Positions 1 through 8,303 of a DNA stretch of 64,000 bases are shown piece by piece. Made by a program: the position numbers and the translations under genes. The number at the start of each line of letters is the position of its first letter. Position 1 is the first letter of the stretch. Below the pieces are notes generated by a model. It was not told the DNA's origin, made no database searches, and was given only the letters and a program-made list of their open reading frames with translations. Source of the stretch: Vescimonas sanitatis (GTDB taxonomy: Bacteria > Bacillota > Clostridia > Oscillospirales > Oscillospiraceae); NCBI RefSeq assembly GCF_049060325.1, contig NZ_JBMGPW010000001.1, forward strand, positions 248,001-312,000, written 5' to 3'.

Positions 1-140
1 GCCTGAGGAGGTGACGGAGGAGATGGCGGTGTGTTCTCGCCACCCATGGAGCCAGAGAGCTGCTGCGCCAACTGCATGATCTGCGCCATGCTGCCGGGGT
101 CGGACAGCAGCGCGTTGAGTTTTTCGTTGACGTCGTCCAC
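1..140 (-). CDS. Small hypothetical protein, 3' part outside the window
   Basis: A GTG start at 140 follows a strong AGGAGG ribosome site and opens a frame to the window edge. The visible 46 residues begin VDDVNEKLNALLSDPGSM and turn into a Pro/Gly/Ser-rich stretch (PPSPPSPP). No family is recognised. It lies 18 bp after the 82-residue gene on the same strand, with a similar helical start (SDP plus hydrophobic repeats), so the two may be related and co-transcribed. The product end is not visible. Confidence 0.6.
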   Translation of the reverse strand, partial: MDDVNEKLNALLSDPGSMAQIMQLAQQLSGSMGGENTPPSPPSPPQ

Positions 141-158
141 GCTGTGTCCTCCTTTCCG

Positions 159-407
159 TTACTGTTGAAGCTTGTTTTCCAGACGCTGCACCAGCTCCGC
201 GCCCTGTGGGCTGGACAGTACACGAGAGAGCATGGCGCTCAAAGCTGCCGTGTCACCGGAGGCAGCCTGGCGCGCTGCTTGACCCAGTGCGGCGCTGTTG
301 CCGCCGGAGAGCATATTCAGCAGTGCTTGGCCGTCCTGTGACTGCATGACAGACTTCAATGCACGGGGGTCGCTTTTCAGCTTGTTGACAATATCCTGTT
401 CATTCAT
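159..407 (-). CDS. Small hypothetical alpha-helical protein (82 aa)
   Basis: The ATG is preceded by AAGGAGGT with good spacing. The protein is Ala/Gln/Ser-rich and probably all-helical, with no signal peptide or membrane segment. Residues 12-40 (SDPRALKSVMQSQDGQALLN) resemble the start of the next gene downstream. Function is unknown. Upstream on the minus strand lie a structured RNA and an intrinsic terminator, so the gene may be attenuated. A CATAGGATA box (plus 441-449) with AC 17 bp upstream loosely fits a sigma-K-type sporulation promoter; the motif is short and this is weak. Confidence 0.65.
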   Translation of the reverse strand: MNEQDIVNKLKSDPRALKSVMQSQDGQALLNMLSGGNSAALGQAARQAASGDTAALSAMLSRVLSSPQGAELVQRLENKLQQ

Positions 408-460
408 GGAATGACCTCCTTATAGGGTTCGTTACAGGTATATCCTATGTGCGCGGGACG

Positions 461-493
461 AAAAAAGTGCCTGTCAGCCTTGGCTGACAGGCA
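461..493 (-). terminator. Intrinsic terminator or attenuator ahead of the 82-aa gene
   Basis: Perfect 12-bp arms (468-479 and 482-493) are followed, on the minus strand, by six T (complement of A at 461-466). It lies between the structured RNA at 514-605 and the ribosome site of the 82-aa gene, as expected for either the end of an independent RNA or a leader attenuator. Confidence 0.75.
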
Positions 494-513
494 TAACGTT
501 TTCATTTTACAGG

Positions 514-605
514 GCGATACAGGAGCGGAGATAGACGTGCCCCGCGTCCTGCTCCGTCTGCCCAAGGACGAAGCCGATACCTGCCTTCGCCTTAGATCGT
601 ATCGC
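514..605 (-). ncRNA. Candidate structured RNA (three-way junction)
   Basis: No long plausible gene fills 408-840. This part folds as a closing stem GCGATAC/GTATCGC (514-520 with 599-605), a 9-bp hairpin with one bulge (564-573 with 585-593) and a hairpin with 5-bp and 4-bp helices (526-530/552-556 and 534-537/545-548). The loop of the second hairpin carries a copy of the 3' closing-stem strand (GTATCG on the minus strand), so an alternative pairing is possible. The minus strand is preferred because a T-tract terminator follows on that strand. It matches no RNA family I can name (SRP RNA and RNase P were considered). Confidence 0.4.
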
Positions 606-679
606 GGAGCACCTGATACATTTTTGGCGTACCAACTTGGGGTATTGAGCAATGCCTGGTGACAGCTGGACAAAGGCGG

Positions 680-709
680 CTGTTTATGCAGGATGCTTTG
701 CATAAACAG
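680..709. repeat. Perfect 11-bp inverted repeat
   Basis: CTGTTTATGCA (680-690) and TGCATAAACAG (699-709) form a perfect stem with an 8-nt loop just upstream of the dxs promoter. There is no T-tract on either side, so it is not a typical terminator. It may be an operator or the 5' hairpin of the minus-strand leader RNA. Confidence 0.5.
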
Positions 710-721
710 TTGGAAATACAG

Positions 722-750
722 TTGTAAATCAGGTACAAATGTGATACAAT
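722..750 (+). promoter_or_regulatory. Sigma-A promoter for the dxs operon
   Basis: A -35 TTGTAA (722-727) and -10 TACAAT (745-750) are separated by 17 bp. Transcription would start about 85 nt before the dxs start codon. A second possible -10 (TATAAT, 796-801) lies in the tandem repeats downstream but lacks a good -35. Confidence 0.6.
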
Positions 751-791
751 AATGTGCCAATTAAGATTAGGAGTATAGGCGTTTATGCCTG

Positions 792-824
792 CCTGTATAA
801 TACCTGTATGATACCTGTGTGATA
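792..824 (+). repeat. Three tandem 11-bp repeats upstream of dxs
   Basis: CCTGTATAATA, CCTGTATGATA and CCTGTGTGATA follow one another without gaps, each differing by one or two bases. They sit in the dxs 5' UTR, one DNA turn apart, and the first includes a perfect TATAAT. Confidence 0.7.
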
Positions 825-840
825 AAGGACGGAGACAGAT

Positions 841-2688
841 TTGATTTTAGAGACGATCAACAGCCCGGCAGACGTGAAATGTCTGTCCGAGGAGCAGACG
901 GCTACGCTGTGCCGGGAGCTGCGGTGCTTTCTGGTGGAGCAGGTATCCCGCACCGGCGGGCACCTGGCATCCAACCTGGGTGTGGTAGAGCTGACGGTGG
1001 CGATCCACAGGGTGTTCGACACAGCCACGGACCGGCTGGTGCTGGATGTGGGGCACCAATGCTACGTGCACAAGGCACTGACCGGCCGACGGGAGTTGTT
1101 CGATACGCTGCGGCAGTTTGGCGGACTGTCAGGCTTTCCCAAGCCCTATGAGAGTGTGCACGACGCCTTTATGGCGGGGCACGCGTCGGATTCGGTGTCG
1201 GTAGCGCTGGGCATGGCACGGGCGCGGACGCTGCTGGGGCAGGACTACCATGTGGTGGCCGTTATCGGCGACGGTGCGCTGGGCGGCGGGCTGAGCTTTG
1301 AGGGGCTCAACGACGCCGGCGGCAGCGGCGAACCGCTGGTGGTCATTCTGAACGATAACGGAATGTCCATCGACCGGAATGTAGGCGGGCTGTCCAAGCA
1401 GCTGTCGAAGATGCGGACGGACCCGGAGTATTACGAATTCAAGAAGCGTTACCGCAAGGCACTGGAGAAGCTGCCGGCGGGCCGAACACTGTATGAGTGG
1501 AGCCACGAGGTAAAAACAGCGCTGAAAAAGACGCTGCTGCCGCCGGTGAGCACCGTGTTCGAGGATATGGGCTTTGCGTACATGGGTCCGGTGGGCGGCC
1601 ACGACGTACAGCGGCTGACAGCGGTATTGCAGGCGGCCAAAGAGGCCGGGCGCCCGGTGCTGGTACACGTCCACACCGTGAAGGGCAGCGGATACGACTA
1701 TGCACTGCGGGAGCCGGAGAAGTTCCACGGCGTAGGGCCCTTTGATCCGGCCACCGGAAAGGTACGGCAGGCAGGCAAAGAAACGTTCTCCCATGTGTTC
1801 GGCGAGACACTGCGGCAGCTGGCGCGGGAGGACAGGCGCGTGTGCGCCATCACCGCCGCCATGGCCGACGGCACAGGTCTGACAGGCTTTGCACGGGAGT
1901 TCCCGCGGCGGTTTTTTGACGTGGGCATTGCGGAGGGCCACGGTGTGGCTATGGCCGGCGGTATGGCCAAGCAGGGGCTGATACCGGTGTTTGCCGTGTA
2001 TGACAGCTTTTTGCAGCGGGGCTACGATATGCTGGTGCAGGATATGGCGCTGGAGAAGCTCCATGTGGTGCTGGCGGTGGATCGCTGCGGCATCGTGGGC
2101 GCAGACGGCGAGACACACCACGGCTGTCTGGACTACCTGAGCCAGATACCGGGCATGACGGTGCTCGCGCCCGCCAGCTTTGCCGAGCTGCGGCAGATGC
2201 TGCGGCGGGCGGTGCTGGAGATGGACGGACCGGTGGCGGTGCGGTATCCCCGGGGCGGCGAGGACGGCTATGACGGCGACTGCGGCGATGAATCAGTGAC
2301 GGTGCTCCGTCAGGGGACAGACGCGGCTATCGTGACCTACGGTATCCTGACGCAGCAGGCGCTGCGGGCAGCGGCGCTGCTGGCGGGGGAGGGCGTTTCC
2401 GCCCGGGTGGTAAAGCTGAACCGGGTCGCGCCGCTGGACAGCAGCGGTATTTGCCGGGCGCTGGCCGGCGTAAAGCGCATAGTGGCCGCGGAGGATCAGC
2501 TCCGCGCCGGCGCGGTGGGCGAACGGCTGGGCGCGCTGCTGCTGGAGCAGGGTGCGGGCACGGAAAAGCTGGTACTGCGAAGCGTCGGCACGACGCTCCC
2601 GAGCCAGGGGTCCACGGTAGAGCTGCGGCACGCCCTCGGTCTGGACGCAGAGGGAATCGCACAGGCGGTGCGGGAGGTATTGGCATGA
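841..2688 (+). CDS. dxs: 1-deoxy-D-xylulose-5-phosphate synthase
   Basis: Condenses pyruvate and glyceraldehyde-3-phosphate to DXP, the first step of the MEP isoprenoid pathway; cytoplasmic, thiamine-diphosphate-dependent. The 615-residue length fits the family. Visible motifs are DVGHQ (69-73), the ThDP motif from GDGALGGG (143) to NDN (171-173), the catalytic Glu in GIAEGHG (about 365) and GADGETHHG (about 420). The usual EQH is EGH here, a small oddity. The TTG start at 841 is chosen because it follows a GGACGGAG site and gives the family N terminus. The stop overlaps the tlyA start (ATGA), so the genes are translationally coupled. Confidence 0.95.
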   Translation: MILETINSPADVKCLSEEQTATLCRELRCFLVEQVSRTGGHLASNLGVVELTVAIHRVFDTATDRLVLDVGHQCYVHKALTGRRELFDTLRQFGGLSGFPKPYESVHDAFMAGHASDSVSVALGMARARTLLGQDYHVVAVIGDGALGGGLSFEGLNDAGGSGEPLVVILNDNGMSIDRNVGGLSKQLSKMRTDPEYYEFKKRYRKALEKLPAGRTLYEWSHEVKTALKKTLLPPVSTVFEDMGFAYMGPVGGHDVQRLTAVLQAAKEAGRPVLVHVHTVKGSGYDYALREPEKFHGVGPFDPATGKVRQAGKETFSHVFGETLRQLAREDRRVCAITAAMADGTGLTGFAREFPRRFFDVGIAEGHGVAMAGGMAKQGLIPVFAVYDSFLQRGYDMLVQDMALEKLHVVLAVDRCGIVGADGETHHGCLDYLSQIPGMTVLAPASFAELRQMLRRAVLEMDGPVAVRYPRGGEDGYDGDCGDESVTVLRQGTDAAIVTYGILTQQALRAAALLAGEGVSARVVKLNRVAPLDSSGICRALAGVKRIVAAEDQLRAGAVGERLGALLLEQGAGTEKLVLRSVGTTLPSQGSTVELRHALGLDAEGIAQAVREVLA

Positions 2689-3503
2689 GCAAAAAAATAC
2701 GGCTGGATGTGCTTGTGACAGAACGCGGGCTGTGCGAGAGCCGCCAGAAAGCCCAGGCCACCATTATGGCAGGTTTGGTATTCGTGGACGGACAGCGGTC
2801 GGACAAGCCCGGGACACCGGTGACGGAGGACGCCAGTGTGGAGGTACGGGGTCACGCCCTGCGGTATGTGAGCCGGGGCGGACTGAAGCTGGAAAAGGCC
2901 ATGCAGACCTTTCCCATCACATTGGAGGGCAAGGTGTGCGCGGACATCGGCGCGTCCACCGGCGGGTTTACGGATTGTATGCTGCAAAATGGCGCGGCAA
3001 AGGTTTATGCTGTGGATGTGGGCTACGGACAGCTGGATTGGAAGCTGCGGAGCGATGCACGGGTGGTGTGTCTGGAACGGACCAACGCGCGGTATCTCTC
3101 CACGGAGCAGATACCGGAGGCGTTGGATTTTGCGTCCATCGACGTGAGCTTTATCTCACTGAAGCTGATCTTTCCGGCACTATATACGCTGCTGTGCGAG
3201 GGCGGTGAGGTGGCCTGCCTCATCAAGCCGCAATTTGAAGCCGGGCGGGAAAAAGTAGGGAAAAAGGGCGTCATCCGTGACCCGGCAGTACACCTGGAGG
3301 TGCTGGAGAGCTTCTTGCGTCATGCAAAGGAAAATAACTTTACAGTTCTTGGTATTACATATTCTCCTATCCGCGGGCCGGAGGGAAATATCGAGTACCT
3401 CGGCTATCTGAAAAAGGGCGGGGAAGCGGACTGCGTCCCTGACCTGCGGGCGTTGGTGGACGCCTCACATTCTGCGTTGAAGGAAGGTCATGGGGAGATA
3501 TGA
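2685..3503 (+). CDS. tlyA: TlyA-family rRNA methyltransferase
   Basis: A 272-residue protein with an S4 RNA-binding domain (about 4-65: RLDVLVTERGL, QRSDKPG) followed by an FtsJ-type Rossmann methyltransferase domain. The SAM motif is ADIGASTGGFTDC (about 85-97), followed by DVGYGQL and IDVSFISL. Family members 2'-O-methylate 16S/23S rRNA using S-adenosylmethionine. The start is the ATG overlapping the dxs stop; longer upstream frames are shadows of dxs. The gene is the second of a five-gene chain and its stop overlaps nadK. Position between dxs and nadK is the classic Clostridia order. Confidence 0.93.
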   Translation: MSKKIRLDVLVTERGLCESRQKAQATIMAGLVFVDGQRSDKPGTPVTEDASVEVRGHALRYVSRGGLKLEKAMQTFPITLEGKVCADIGASTGGFTDCMLQNGAAKVYAVDVGYGQLDWKLRSDARVVCLERTNARYLSTEQIPEALDFASIDVSFISLKLIFPALYTLLCEGGEVACLIKPQFEAGREKVGKKGVIRDPAVHLEVLESFLRHAKENNFTVLGITYSPIRGPEGNIEYLGYLKKGGEADCVPDLRALVDASHSALKEGHGEI

Positions 3504-4378
3504 AACGTGTGATCCTTTGCCCAAATCCCTATCGGGACAGCGAGCTGACCGTGGCCAAGCGGTCCAGGGAGCTGCTGGAGGGGCTCGGTTTTGAAACGGT
3601 GGTATGTCTGCCCTTCAGTCGGGAGGGGTATGACGATCAGCTGGGTGTGCCCATCCGGCAGTTACAGCAGGAGATCAAGCGGGCGGATATGCTCATCGCC
3701 TTCGGCGGCGACGGTACGATCCTGCATCTGGCCCGGACAGTGGCGCTGCACAATGTGCCGGTGCTGGGCATCAATCTGGGGAGCCTTGGCTTTATGTCCG
3801 AGCTGGAGCCAAATGAGCTGGAACGGCTGCGTGACCTGAAAAGCTGGGATTTTGCCGTGGAGTCCCGGATGATGCTGGACGTGACCGTGCTGCGGGAGGG
3901 TAAGCCCGTATACAACAATATCGCGCTGAACGACGCGGTGATCTCAAAGGGCAGTGTGGCCCGGGTGGTGCGGCTGGATGTATCCACGGAGGAGGGCCGG
4001 CTGACCAGGATCACCGGCGATGGGGCCATTGTGTCCACGCCCACCGGATCCACGGGGTACTCTATGGCGGCCGGCGGGCCCATCGTGGAGCCCACGGCTC
4101 ACAATCTGCTGCTGACGCCCATCTGCCCCCACTCGACCCGGGCGGGCAGCTACGTGCTCTCGCCGGAGCACACGCTGCTGGTGGAAACGGCAGACGCCAA
4201 TCGGAAGTTCGTATATCTGTCTGTGGACGGCGGGAAGGCGTTTTCGCTGAAAAACGGCGATGTGGTGCGGACACGGCAGTCCAAGTTCGTGACGAAGCTG
4301 GTGCGGCTGAGTAAAAAGAGCTTTTGTGAGATACTGGATTCAAAGATGGGGATGGAGGCGCTGAAGCATGAAAAATGA
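3500..4378 (+). CDS. nadK: NAD kinase
   Basis: Phosphorylates NAD to NADP in the cytoplasm. Its 292 residues carry the kinase motif FGGDGTIL (about 68-75), the NLGSLGFM segment (about 93-100), the NDA nucleotide contact (about 141-143) and the glycine-rich TGDGAIVSTPTGSTGYSMAA element (about 171-190), all diagnostic of the family. The start ATG overlaps the tlyA stop. The last 11 bp overlap argR, so coupled translation is likely through the operon. Confidence 0.96.
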   Translation: MKRVILCPNPYRDSELTVAKRSRELLEGLGFETVVCLPFSREGYDDQLGVPIRQLQQEIKRADMLIAFGGDGTILHLARTVALHNVPVLGINLGSLGFMSELEPNELERLRDLKSWDFAVESRMMLDVTVLREGKPVYNNIALNDAVISKGSVARVVRLDVSTEEGRLTRITGDGAIVSTPTGSTGYSMAAGGPIVEPTAHNLLLTPICPHSTRAGSYVLSPEHTLLVETADANRKFVYLSVDGGKAFSLKNGDVVRTRQSKFVTKLVRLSKKSFCEILDSKMGMEALKHEK

Positions 4379-4820
4379 CCGGCAGACAGCGGTATTGCAG
4401 ATCATTGAGGAGACAGCTGTGGAGACACAGGAGCAGCTGATGCAGCTGTTGGCGGTACGGGGTTTTGCCTGCACGCAGGCCACTGTTTCCCGGGACATCA
4501 AGCAGCTGCACCTGATGAAGGCACCGGACGGCAAGGGTGGGTATCGCTATGCCGTGTCGGCGCAGATGCCCAAGCTGAATTTTGAGGAGAAGCTGCAGAC
4601 GATCTTTCGGGAGTGCGTCGTATCGGCGGAAAACGCCCAGAATTTGGCGATCATCAAGACGATGAACGGCATGGCCAACGCCGCCGCCTTTGCGCTGGAC
4701 AGCATGCAGGATACGGATATCGTGGGTACGCTGGCCGGCGACGACACGGTGCTGCTGGTATTTCACGACAGTGCCCACGCGGCGGATTTCTGCGAACAGG
4801 TGCGGCAAATGCTGCGCTGA
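4368..4820 (+). CDS. argR: Arginine repressor ArgR/AhrC
   Basis: A 150-residue transcription factor of usual length. The N-terminal winged helix contains the recognition segment ATVSRDIKQL (about 42-51). The C-terminal hexamerisation and arginine-binding domain carries the signature GTLAGDDTVLLV (about 122-133). It should repress arginine synthesis and activate catabolism when arginine is high. It overlaps nadK by 11 bp and precedes recN by 15 bp, an order seen in many Firmicutes, so its own expression is tied to the dxs operon. Confidence 0.95.
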   Translation: MKNDRQTAVLQIIEETAVETQEQLMQLLAVRGFACTQATVSRDIKQLHLMKAPDGKGGYRYAVSAQMPKLNFEEKLQTIFRECVVSAENAQNLAIIKTMNGMANAAAFALDSMQDTDIVGTLAGDDTVLLVFHDSAHAADFCEQVRQMLR

Positions 4821-4835
4821 GGAGGGAAGATCGGT

Positions 4836-6512
4836 ATGCTGGAGCTGCTGCATATTGAGAATATCGCTATTATCGAGGCGGCGGATATCGAATTCGCACC
4901 GGGGTTCAATGCCCTGACCGGTGAGACCGGCGCGGGCAAGTCCATTGTTATCGACAGTCTGAGCGCTGTACTGGGGCAGCGGACCAGCCGGGAGCTGATC
5001 CGCACCGGAGCCGAAAAGGCGTTTGTCAGCGCGGCTTTTTCCGGCACGGTACCAGAGCTGACGGAGACGCTGGGCATCCAACCGGAGGCGGATGGGACGC
5101 TGCTGCTGCAGCGGGAGATCCAGACCGACGGTAAAAACGTATGTCGGGTCAACGGCCGTCCGGTAACAGTGGGACAGCTGCGGGCGCTGGGTGCCCAGCT
5201 GCTGAACATTCATGGACAGCATGACGGGCAGCAGCTGCTGGACGAGGAGCAGCACATTGTGTATCTGGACAGCTTTGGCAGGGCGGGAAGCCTTATAAAT
5301 ACATATGCTGAGAAGTATAAGCACTTTACAGATATACGGCGGCAGATCGGGGCGCTGCAGATGGATGAGGCAGAAAAAGCCCGGCGGGTGGATACCCTGC
5401 AATATCAGATCGAGGAGCTTCGTCGGGCAAAATTGAAGCCCGGAGAAGAAGAGGAATTGACAGCGCGGCGGGGGATGCTTCGGAACGCGGAGAAGTTCCT
5501 GGACGCGGTGGCCGGGGCGGACTATGCCCTGAACGGCGACGACAGCGGCGGCGGGGCGCTGAGCGCCCTGCGGCAGGCCCAGGACGCGCTGGGTGGCGTA
5601 CGCCATTTGGATGACGCTTTCGGCCAGCTGTATGAACGGTTGGGGGAGGCGTACAGCGAGGTCTACGACATCGCGGCTACCGTGGAGGACAAGCGGGGCG
5701 AGCTGGATGTGTCGCCCGGTGAGCTGGACCGGGTGGAGAGCCGGATGGACCTGCTGTACCGGCTGAAAAAGAAGTACGGCGCGACCGTGGAGGATATGCT
5801 GGACTACCAGGCCCGGTGCGAGGCGGAGCTGGCGCAGATCGAGGATGCCGGTGACACGCTGGCGCGGCTGGAGCAGGCGCTGTCCAAGGCGGAGAAGGAG
5901 GCACGGCAGGCGGCGCAGGCGCTGTCCGACGCGCGAAAGGCGGCGGCGGAACAGCTGACGTCGCAGATACTCGCCGAGCTGCAGCAGCTGGACATGGGGA
6001 AGATACGCTTTGCGGTGGACTTTGCAGAAAAGCCTCTGGACAGCGACGGCATGGACACGGTACGGTTTTTGATGTCTGCCAACGTGGGCGAGGAGCTGCG
6101 TCCCATCCACAAGATCGCCTCCGGCGGCGAATTGGCCCGGATCATGCTGGCTATGAAGAACGTGCTCAGTGAGCAGGATCACGTGGGGACGATGGTGTTC
6201 GACGAGGTGGACACCGGCGTTTCCGGCCGGGCGGCCCAGAAGGTGGCGGAGAAGATGGCGCGTATCAGCCGCAGAAAGCAGGTGCTGTGCGTGACCCATC
6301 TGCCGCAGCTGGCGGCTATGGCGGACACGCACTTCTCCGTAGAGAAGGGCGAAAGAGGCGGCCGTACCTATACAGAGGTGCGGCGGCTGGACAGAGATCA
6401 GCGGCGGCGGGAGCTGGCGCGGCTCACCGGCGGCAGCCATGTGTCCCAGACCATGCTGGACGGGGCAGAGGAGCTGCTGGTACAGGCGGAGAAATTCCGG
6501 GCGGAGCTGTAG
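4836..6512 (+). CDS. recN: DNA repair protein RecN
   Basis: An SMC-like ATPase acting early at double-strand breaks; 558 residues, normal length. Walker A is GETGAGKS (29-36). A long central coiled coil (about 150-370, rich in Glu/Ala/Arg/Leu) follows. The ABC signature ASGGELARIMLAM is near 428 and Walker B MVFDEVDTGVSG near 449, then the D-loop His in CVTHLPQLAA. The ATG follows GGAGGGAAG. It is the last gene of the dxs operon. No strong terminator separates it from the downstream T-box promoter. Confidence 0.96.
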   Translation: MLELLHIENIAIIEAADIEFAPGFNALTGETGAGKSIVIDSLSAVLGQRTSRELIRTGAEKAFVSAAFSGTVPELTETLGIQPEADGTLLLQREIQTDGKNVCRVNGRPVTVGQLRALGAQLLNIHGQHDGQQLLDEEQHIVYLDSFGRAGSLINTYAEKYKHFTDIRRQIGALQMDEAEKARRVDTLQYQIEELRRAKLKPGEEEELTARRGMLRNAEKFLDAVAGADYALNGDDSGGGALSALRQAQDALGGVRHLDDAFGQLYERLGEAYSEVYDIAATVEDKRGELDVSPGELDRVESRMDLLYRLKKKYGATVEDMLDYQARCEAELAQIEDAGDTLARLEQALSKAEKEARQAAQALSDARKAAAEQLTSQILAELQQLDMGKIRFAVDFAEKPLDSDGMDTVRFLMSANVGEELRPIHKIASGGELARIMLAMKNVLSEQDHVGTMVFDEVDTGVSGRAAQKVAEKMARISRRKQVLCVTHLPQLAAMADTHFSVEKGERGGRTYTEVRRLDRDQRRRELARLTGGSHVSQTMLDGAEELLVQAEKFRAEL

Positions 6513-6539
6513 CTGTTTTTCGCAACATGAAAATAGTGG

Positions 6540-6567
6540 TTGACAAACGAAAAAAATCTGCTACAAT
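6540..6567 (+). promoter_or_regulatory. Promoter of the tyrS T-box transcript
   Basis: A perfect -35 TTGACA (6540-6545) is followed, after 16 bp, by TACAAT (6562-6567). It lies in the recN-tyrS gap and directs the T-box leader. Confidence 0.8.
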
Positions 6568-6574
6568 AACCTCA

Positions 6575-6857
6575 ACTTGATACTGTAACAGCGATGAAGG
6601 GAATAAGTAGCGCATTTCAGACCTGCAAAGAGAGCCTCCGGCCGGTGTAAGGAGGAGAGGAAGAAATGGGTGAATACATCCCGGAGCAGCCTCCCGAACG
6701 TTCGCGTGAGCCAGTAGGGATGTGTCGGGTCCGCCCGTTACAGCGGTAGGGTGTGTCTGCACCCAACGAGGTCGTGTCTGCGAGGGCATGGCGAATATGA
6801 GGTGGTACCGCGAGCGTCTGCATCGCCCTCTGTCGAGATGACAGGGGGCGTTTTTTA
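6575..6857 (+). promoter_or_regulatory. T-box riboswitch, tyrosine-specific
   Basis: A leader of about 280 nt precedes tyrS. The universal T-box sequence TGGTACCGCG is at 6803-6812. The Stem I specifier region GTGAATACATCC has TAC at 6675-6677, a tyrosine codon matching the downstream gene. The leader ends in a strong intrinsic terminator: CGCCCTCTGTC (6824-6834) paired with GACAGGGGGCG (6840-6850) and a T6 run. Uncharged tRNA-Tyr is expected to stabilise the antiterminator and allow tyrS expression. Confidence 0.93.
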
Positions 6858-6906
6858 TTCCCTGTCACAAGAAAACAAATGAACATACAGAAAGGAAATT
6901 GAAGCT

Positions 6907-8133
6907 ATGGGTATTTATGAGGAACTGGTGGCCCGCGGTTTGATCGCACAGGTCACAAATGAAGAAGAGATCCGCGAGATGGTCAACAACGGCAAGGCCA
7001 CATTCTACATCGGCTTTGACTGTACGGCGGACAGCCTGCACGTGGGCCACTTTATGGCGCTGTGCCTGATGAAGCGTTTGCAGATGGCGGGCAACAAGCC
7101 CATCGCCCTGATCGGCGACGGTACGACCCTGATCGGCGACCCCTCCGGCCGCACCGACATGCGTCAGATGCTGACCGAGGACGCCATCAAGCACAACGCG
7201 GAGTGCTTCAAGCGCCAGATGGAGAAGTTCATCGACTTCTCCGACGGCAAGGCGCTGATGCTGTACAACTCCGAGTGGCTGAAGCCCCTGAACTACATCG
7301 AGATGCTGCGTGAGGTGGGCGGCTGCTTCTCCGTGAACAACATGCTGCGCGCCCGCTGCTATGAGCAGCGTATGGAGCGTGGTCTGAGCTTCCTGGAGTT
7401 CAACTACATGATCATGCAGAGCTATGACTTCTACTACATGTTCCAGCACTACGGCTGCAATATGCAGTTTGGCGGCGACGACCAGTGGAGCAATATGCTG
7501 GGCGGCACCGAGCTGATCCGCAAGAAGCTGGGCAAGGACGCCCACGCCATGACCATCACCCTGCTGATGAACTCCGAGGGCAACAAGATGGGCAAGACCG
7601 CCAAGGGCGCTGTGTGGCTGGACCCCAACAAGACCAGCCCCTTCGAGTTCTTCCAGTACTGGCGCAACGTGGATGACGCCGACGTGCTGAAGTGCATCCG
7701 TATGCTGACCTTCCTGCCGCTGGAGGAGATCGACAAGATGTCCACCTGGGAGGGCTCTCAACTGAACGAGGCCAAGGAGATCCTGGCCTACGAGCTGACC
7801 AAGCTGGTGCACGGCGAGGAGGAGGCCGAGAAGGCCAAGGCCGCGTCCAAGGCGCTGTTTGCCGGCAGCGGCGACACGGAGCATATGCCCACTACCGAGC
7901 TGACCAACGATGATTTCGGCGGCGGCAGCATCGACGTGCTGACCCTGCTGGTGAAGTGCGGTCTGGCGGCCTCCAAGGGTGAGGCGCGCCGGCTGGTGCA
8001 GCAGGGCGGCGTCTCCGTCAACGATGAGAAGGTGGCGGCCATTGAGACGACCTTCGGCTGCGAACAGTTCACCGGCGACGGCGTGGTCATCAAAAAGGGC
8101 AAAAAGATGTTCCACAAGGCTGTTTTGGTGTAA
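6907..8133 (+). CDS. tyrS: Tyrosyl-tRNA synthetase
   Basis: Charges tRNA-Tyr with tyrosine in the cytoplasm. The 408-residue class I synthetase has the HIGH-type motif HVGH (about 45-48) after DCTADSL, a tyrosine-site GGDDQWSNM segment (about 191-199), the KMSKS equivalent KMGKT (about 227-231), and a C-terminal S4-like RNA-binding domain (about 345-405). Codon use is strongly biased to C-ending codons, as in a highly expressed gene. Expression is controlled by the tyrosine T-box immediately upstream. Confidence 0.97.
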   Translation: MGIYEELVARGLIAQVTNEEEIREMVNNGKATFYIGFDCTADSLHVGHFMALCLMKRLQMAGNKPIALIGDGTTLIGDPSGRTDMRQMLTEDAIKHNAECFKRQMEKFIDFSDGKALMLYNSEWLKPLNYIEMLREVGGCFSVNNMLRARCYEQRMERGLSFLEFNYMIMQSYDFYYMFQHYGCNMQFGGDDQWSNMLGGTELIRKKLGKDAHAMTITLLMNSEGNKMGKTAKGAVWLDPNKTSPFEFFQYWRNVDDADVLKCIRMLTFLPLEEIDKMSTWEGSQLNEAKEILAYELTKLVHGEEEAEKAKAASKALFAGSGDTEHMPTTELTNDDFGGGSIDVLTLLVKCGLAASKGEARRLVQQGGVSVNDEKVAAIETTFGCEQFTGDGVVIKKGKKMFHKAVLV

Positions 8134-8171
8134 GCTGTGCGCTGCATCTGTAATTATTGCCATCGTTTTTT

Positions 8172-8202
8172 GGAAAAGCCGCGGTATGACCGCGGCTTTT
8201 CC
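8172..8202 (+). terminator. Terminator after tyrS
   Basis: GGAAAAGCCGCGGT (from 8172) pairs with ACCGCGGCTTTTCC around a 3-nt loop. The stem ends in TTTT, and its symmetry would let it act in both directions. Confidence 0.75.
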
Positions 8203-8233
8203 CTATGCAAAGGAACTTTTCCCGGGAAAAACG

Positions 8234-8262
8234 TTGCATAAAGGCGGGAAATATACTATAAT
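8234..8262 (+). promoter_or_regulatory. Promoter of queA-tgt
   Basis: TTGCAT (8234-8239), a 17-bp spacer and a perfect TATAAT (8257-8262) lie about 40 bp before queA. Confidence 0.8.
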
Positions 8263-8303
8263 ATCCCGCGGTGTGCAAATTTTGAATGAATGAGTGATAC
8301 ACG

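Noticed and set aside
514..605. Structured RNA as 6S, SRP or RNase P RNA
   Set aside because: None of the conserved sequence blocks of SRP RNA or RNase P are present and the fold lacks the long 6S rod with central bubble.
404..760. 118-codon minus-strand frame over the structured region
   Set aside because: Overlaps the terminator hairpin and structured RNA; no ribosome site and no protein-like pattern.
4062..6440. Long minus-strand open frame (792 codons) opposite argR and recN
   Set aside because: Antisense shadow of recN and neighbours; His/Gln/Leu-rich composition is typical of a reverse-frame artefact and no ribosome site or family is seen.
6865..8163. 432-codon minus-strand frame opposite tyrS
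   Set aside because: Antisense shadow; tyrS is certain from motifs and its T-box.
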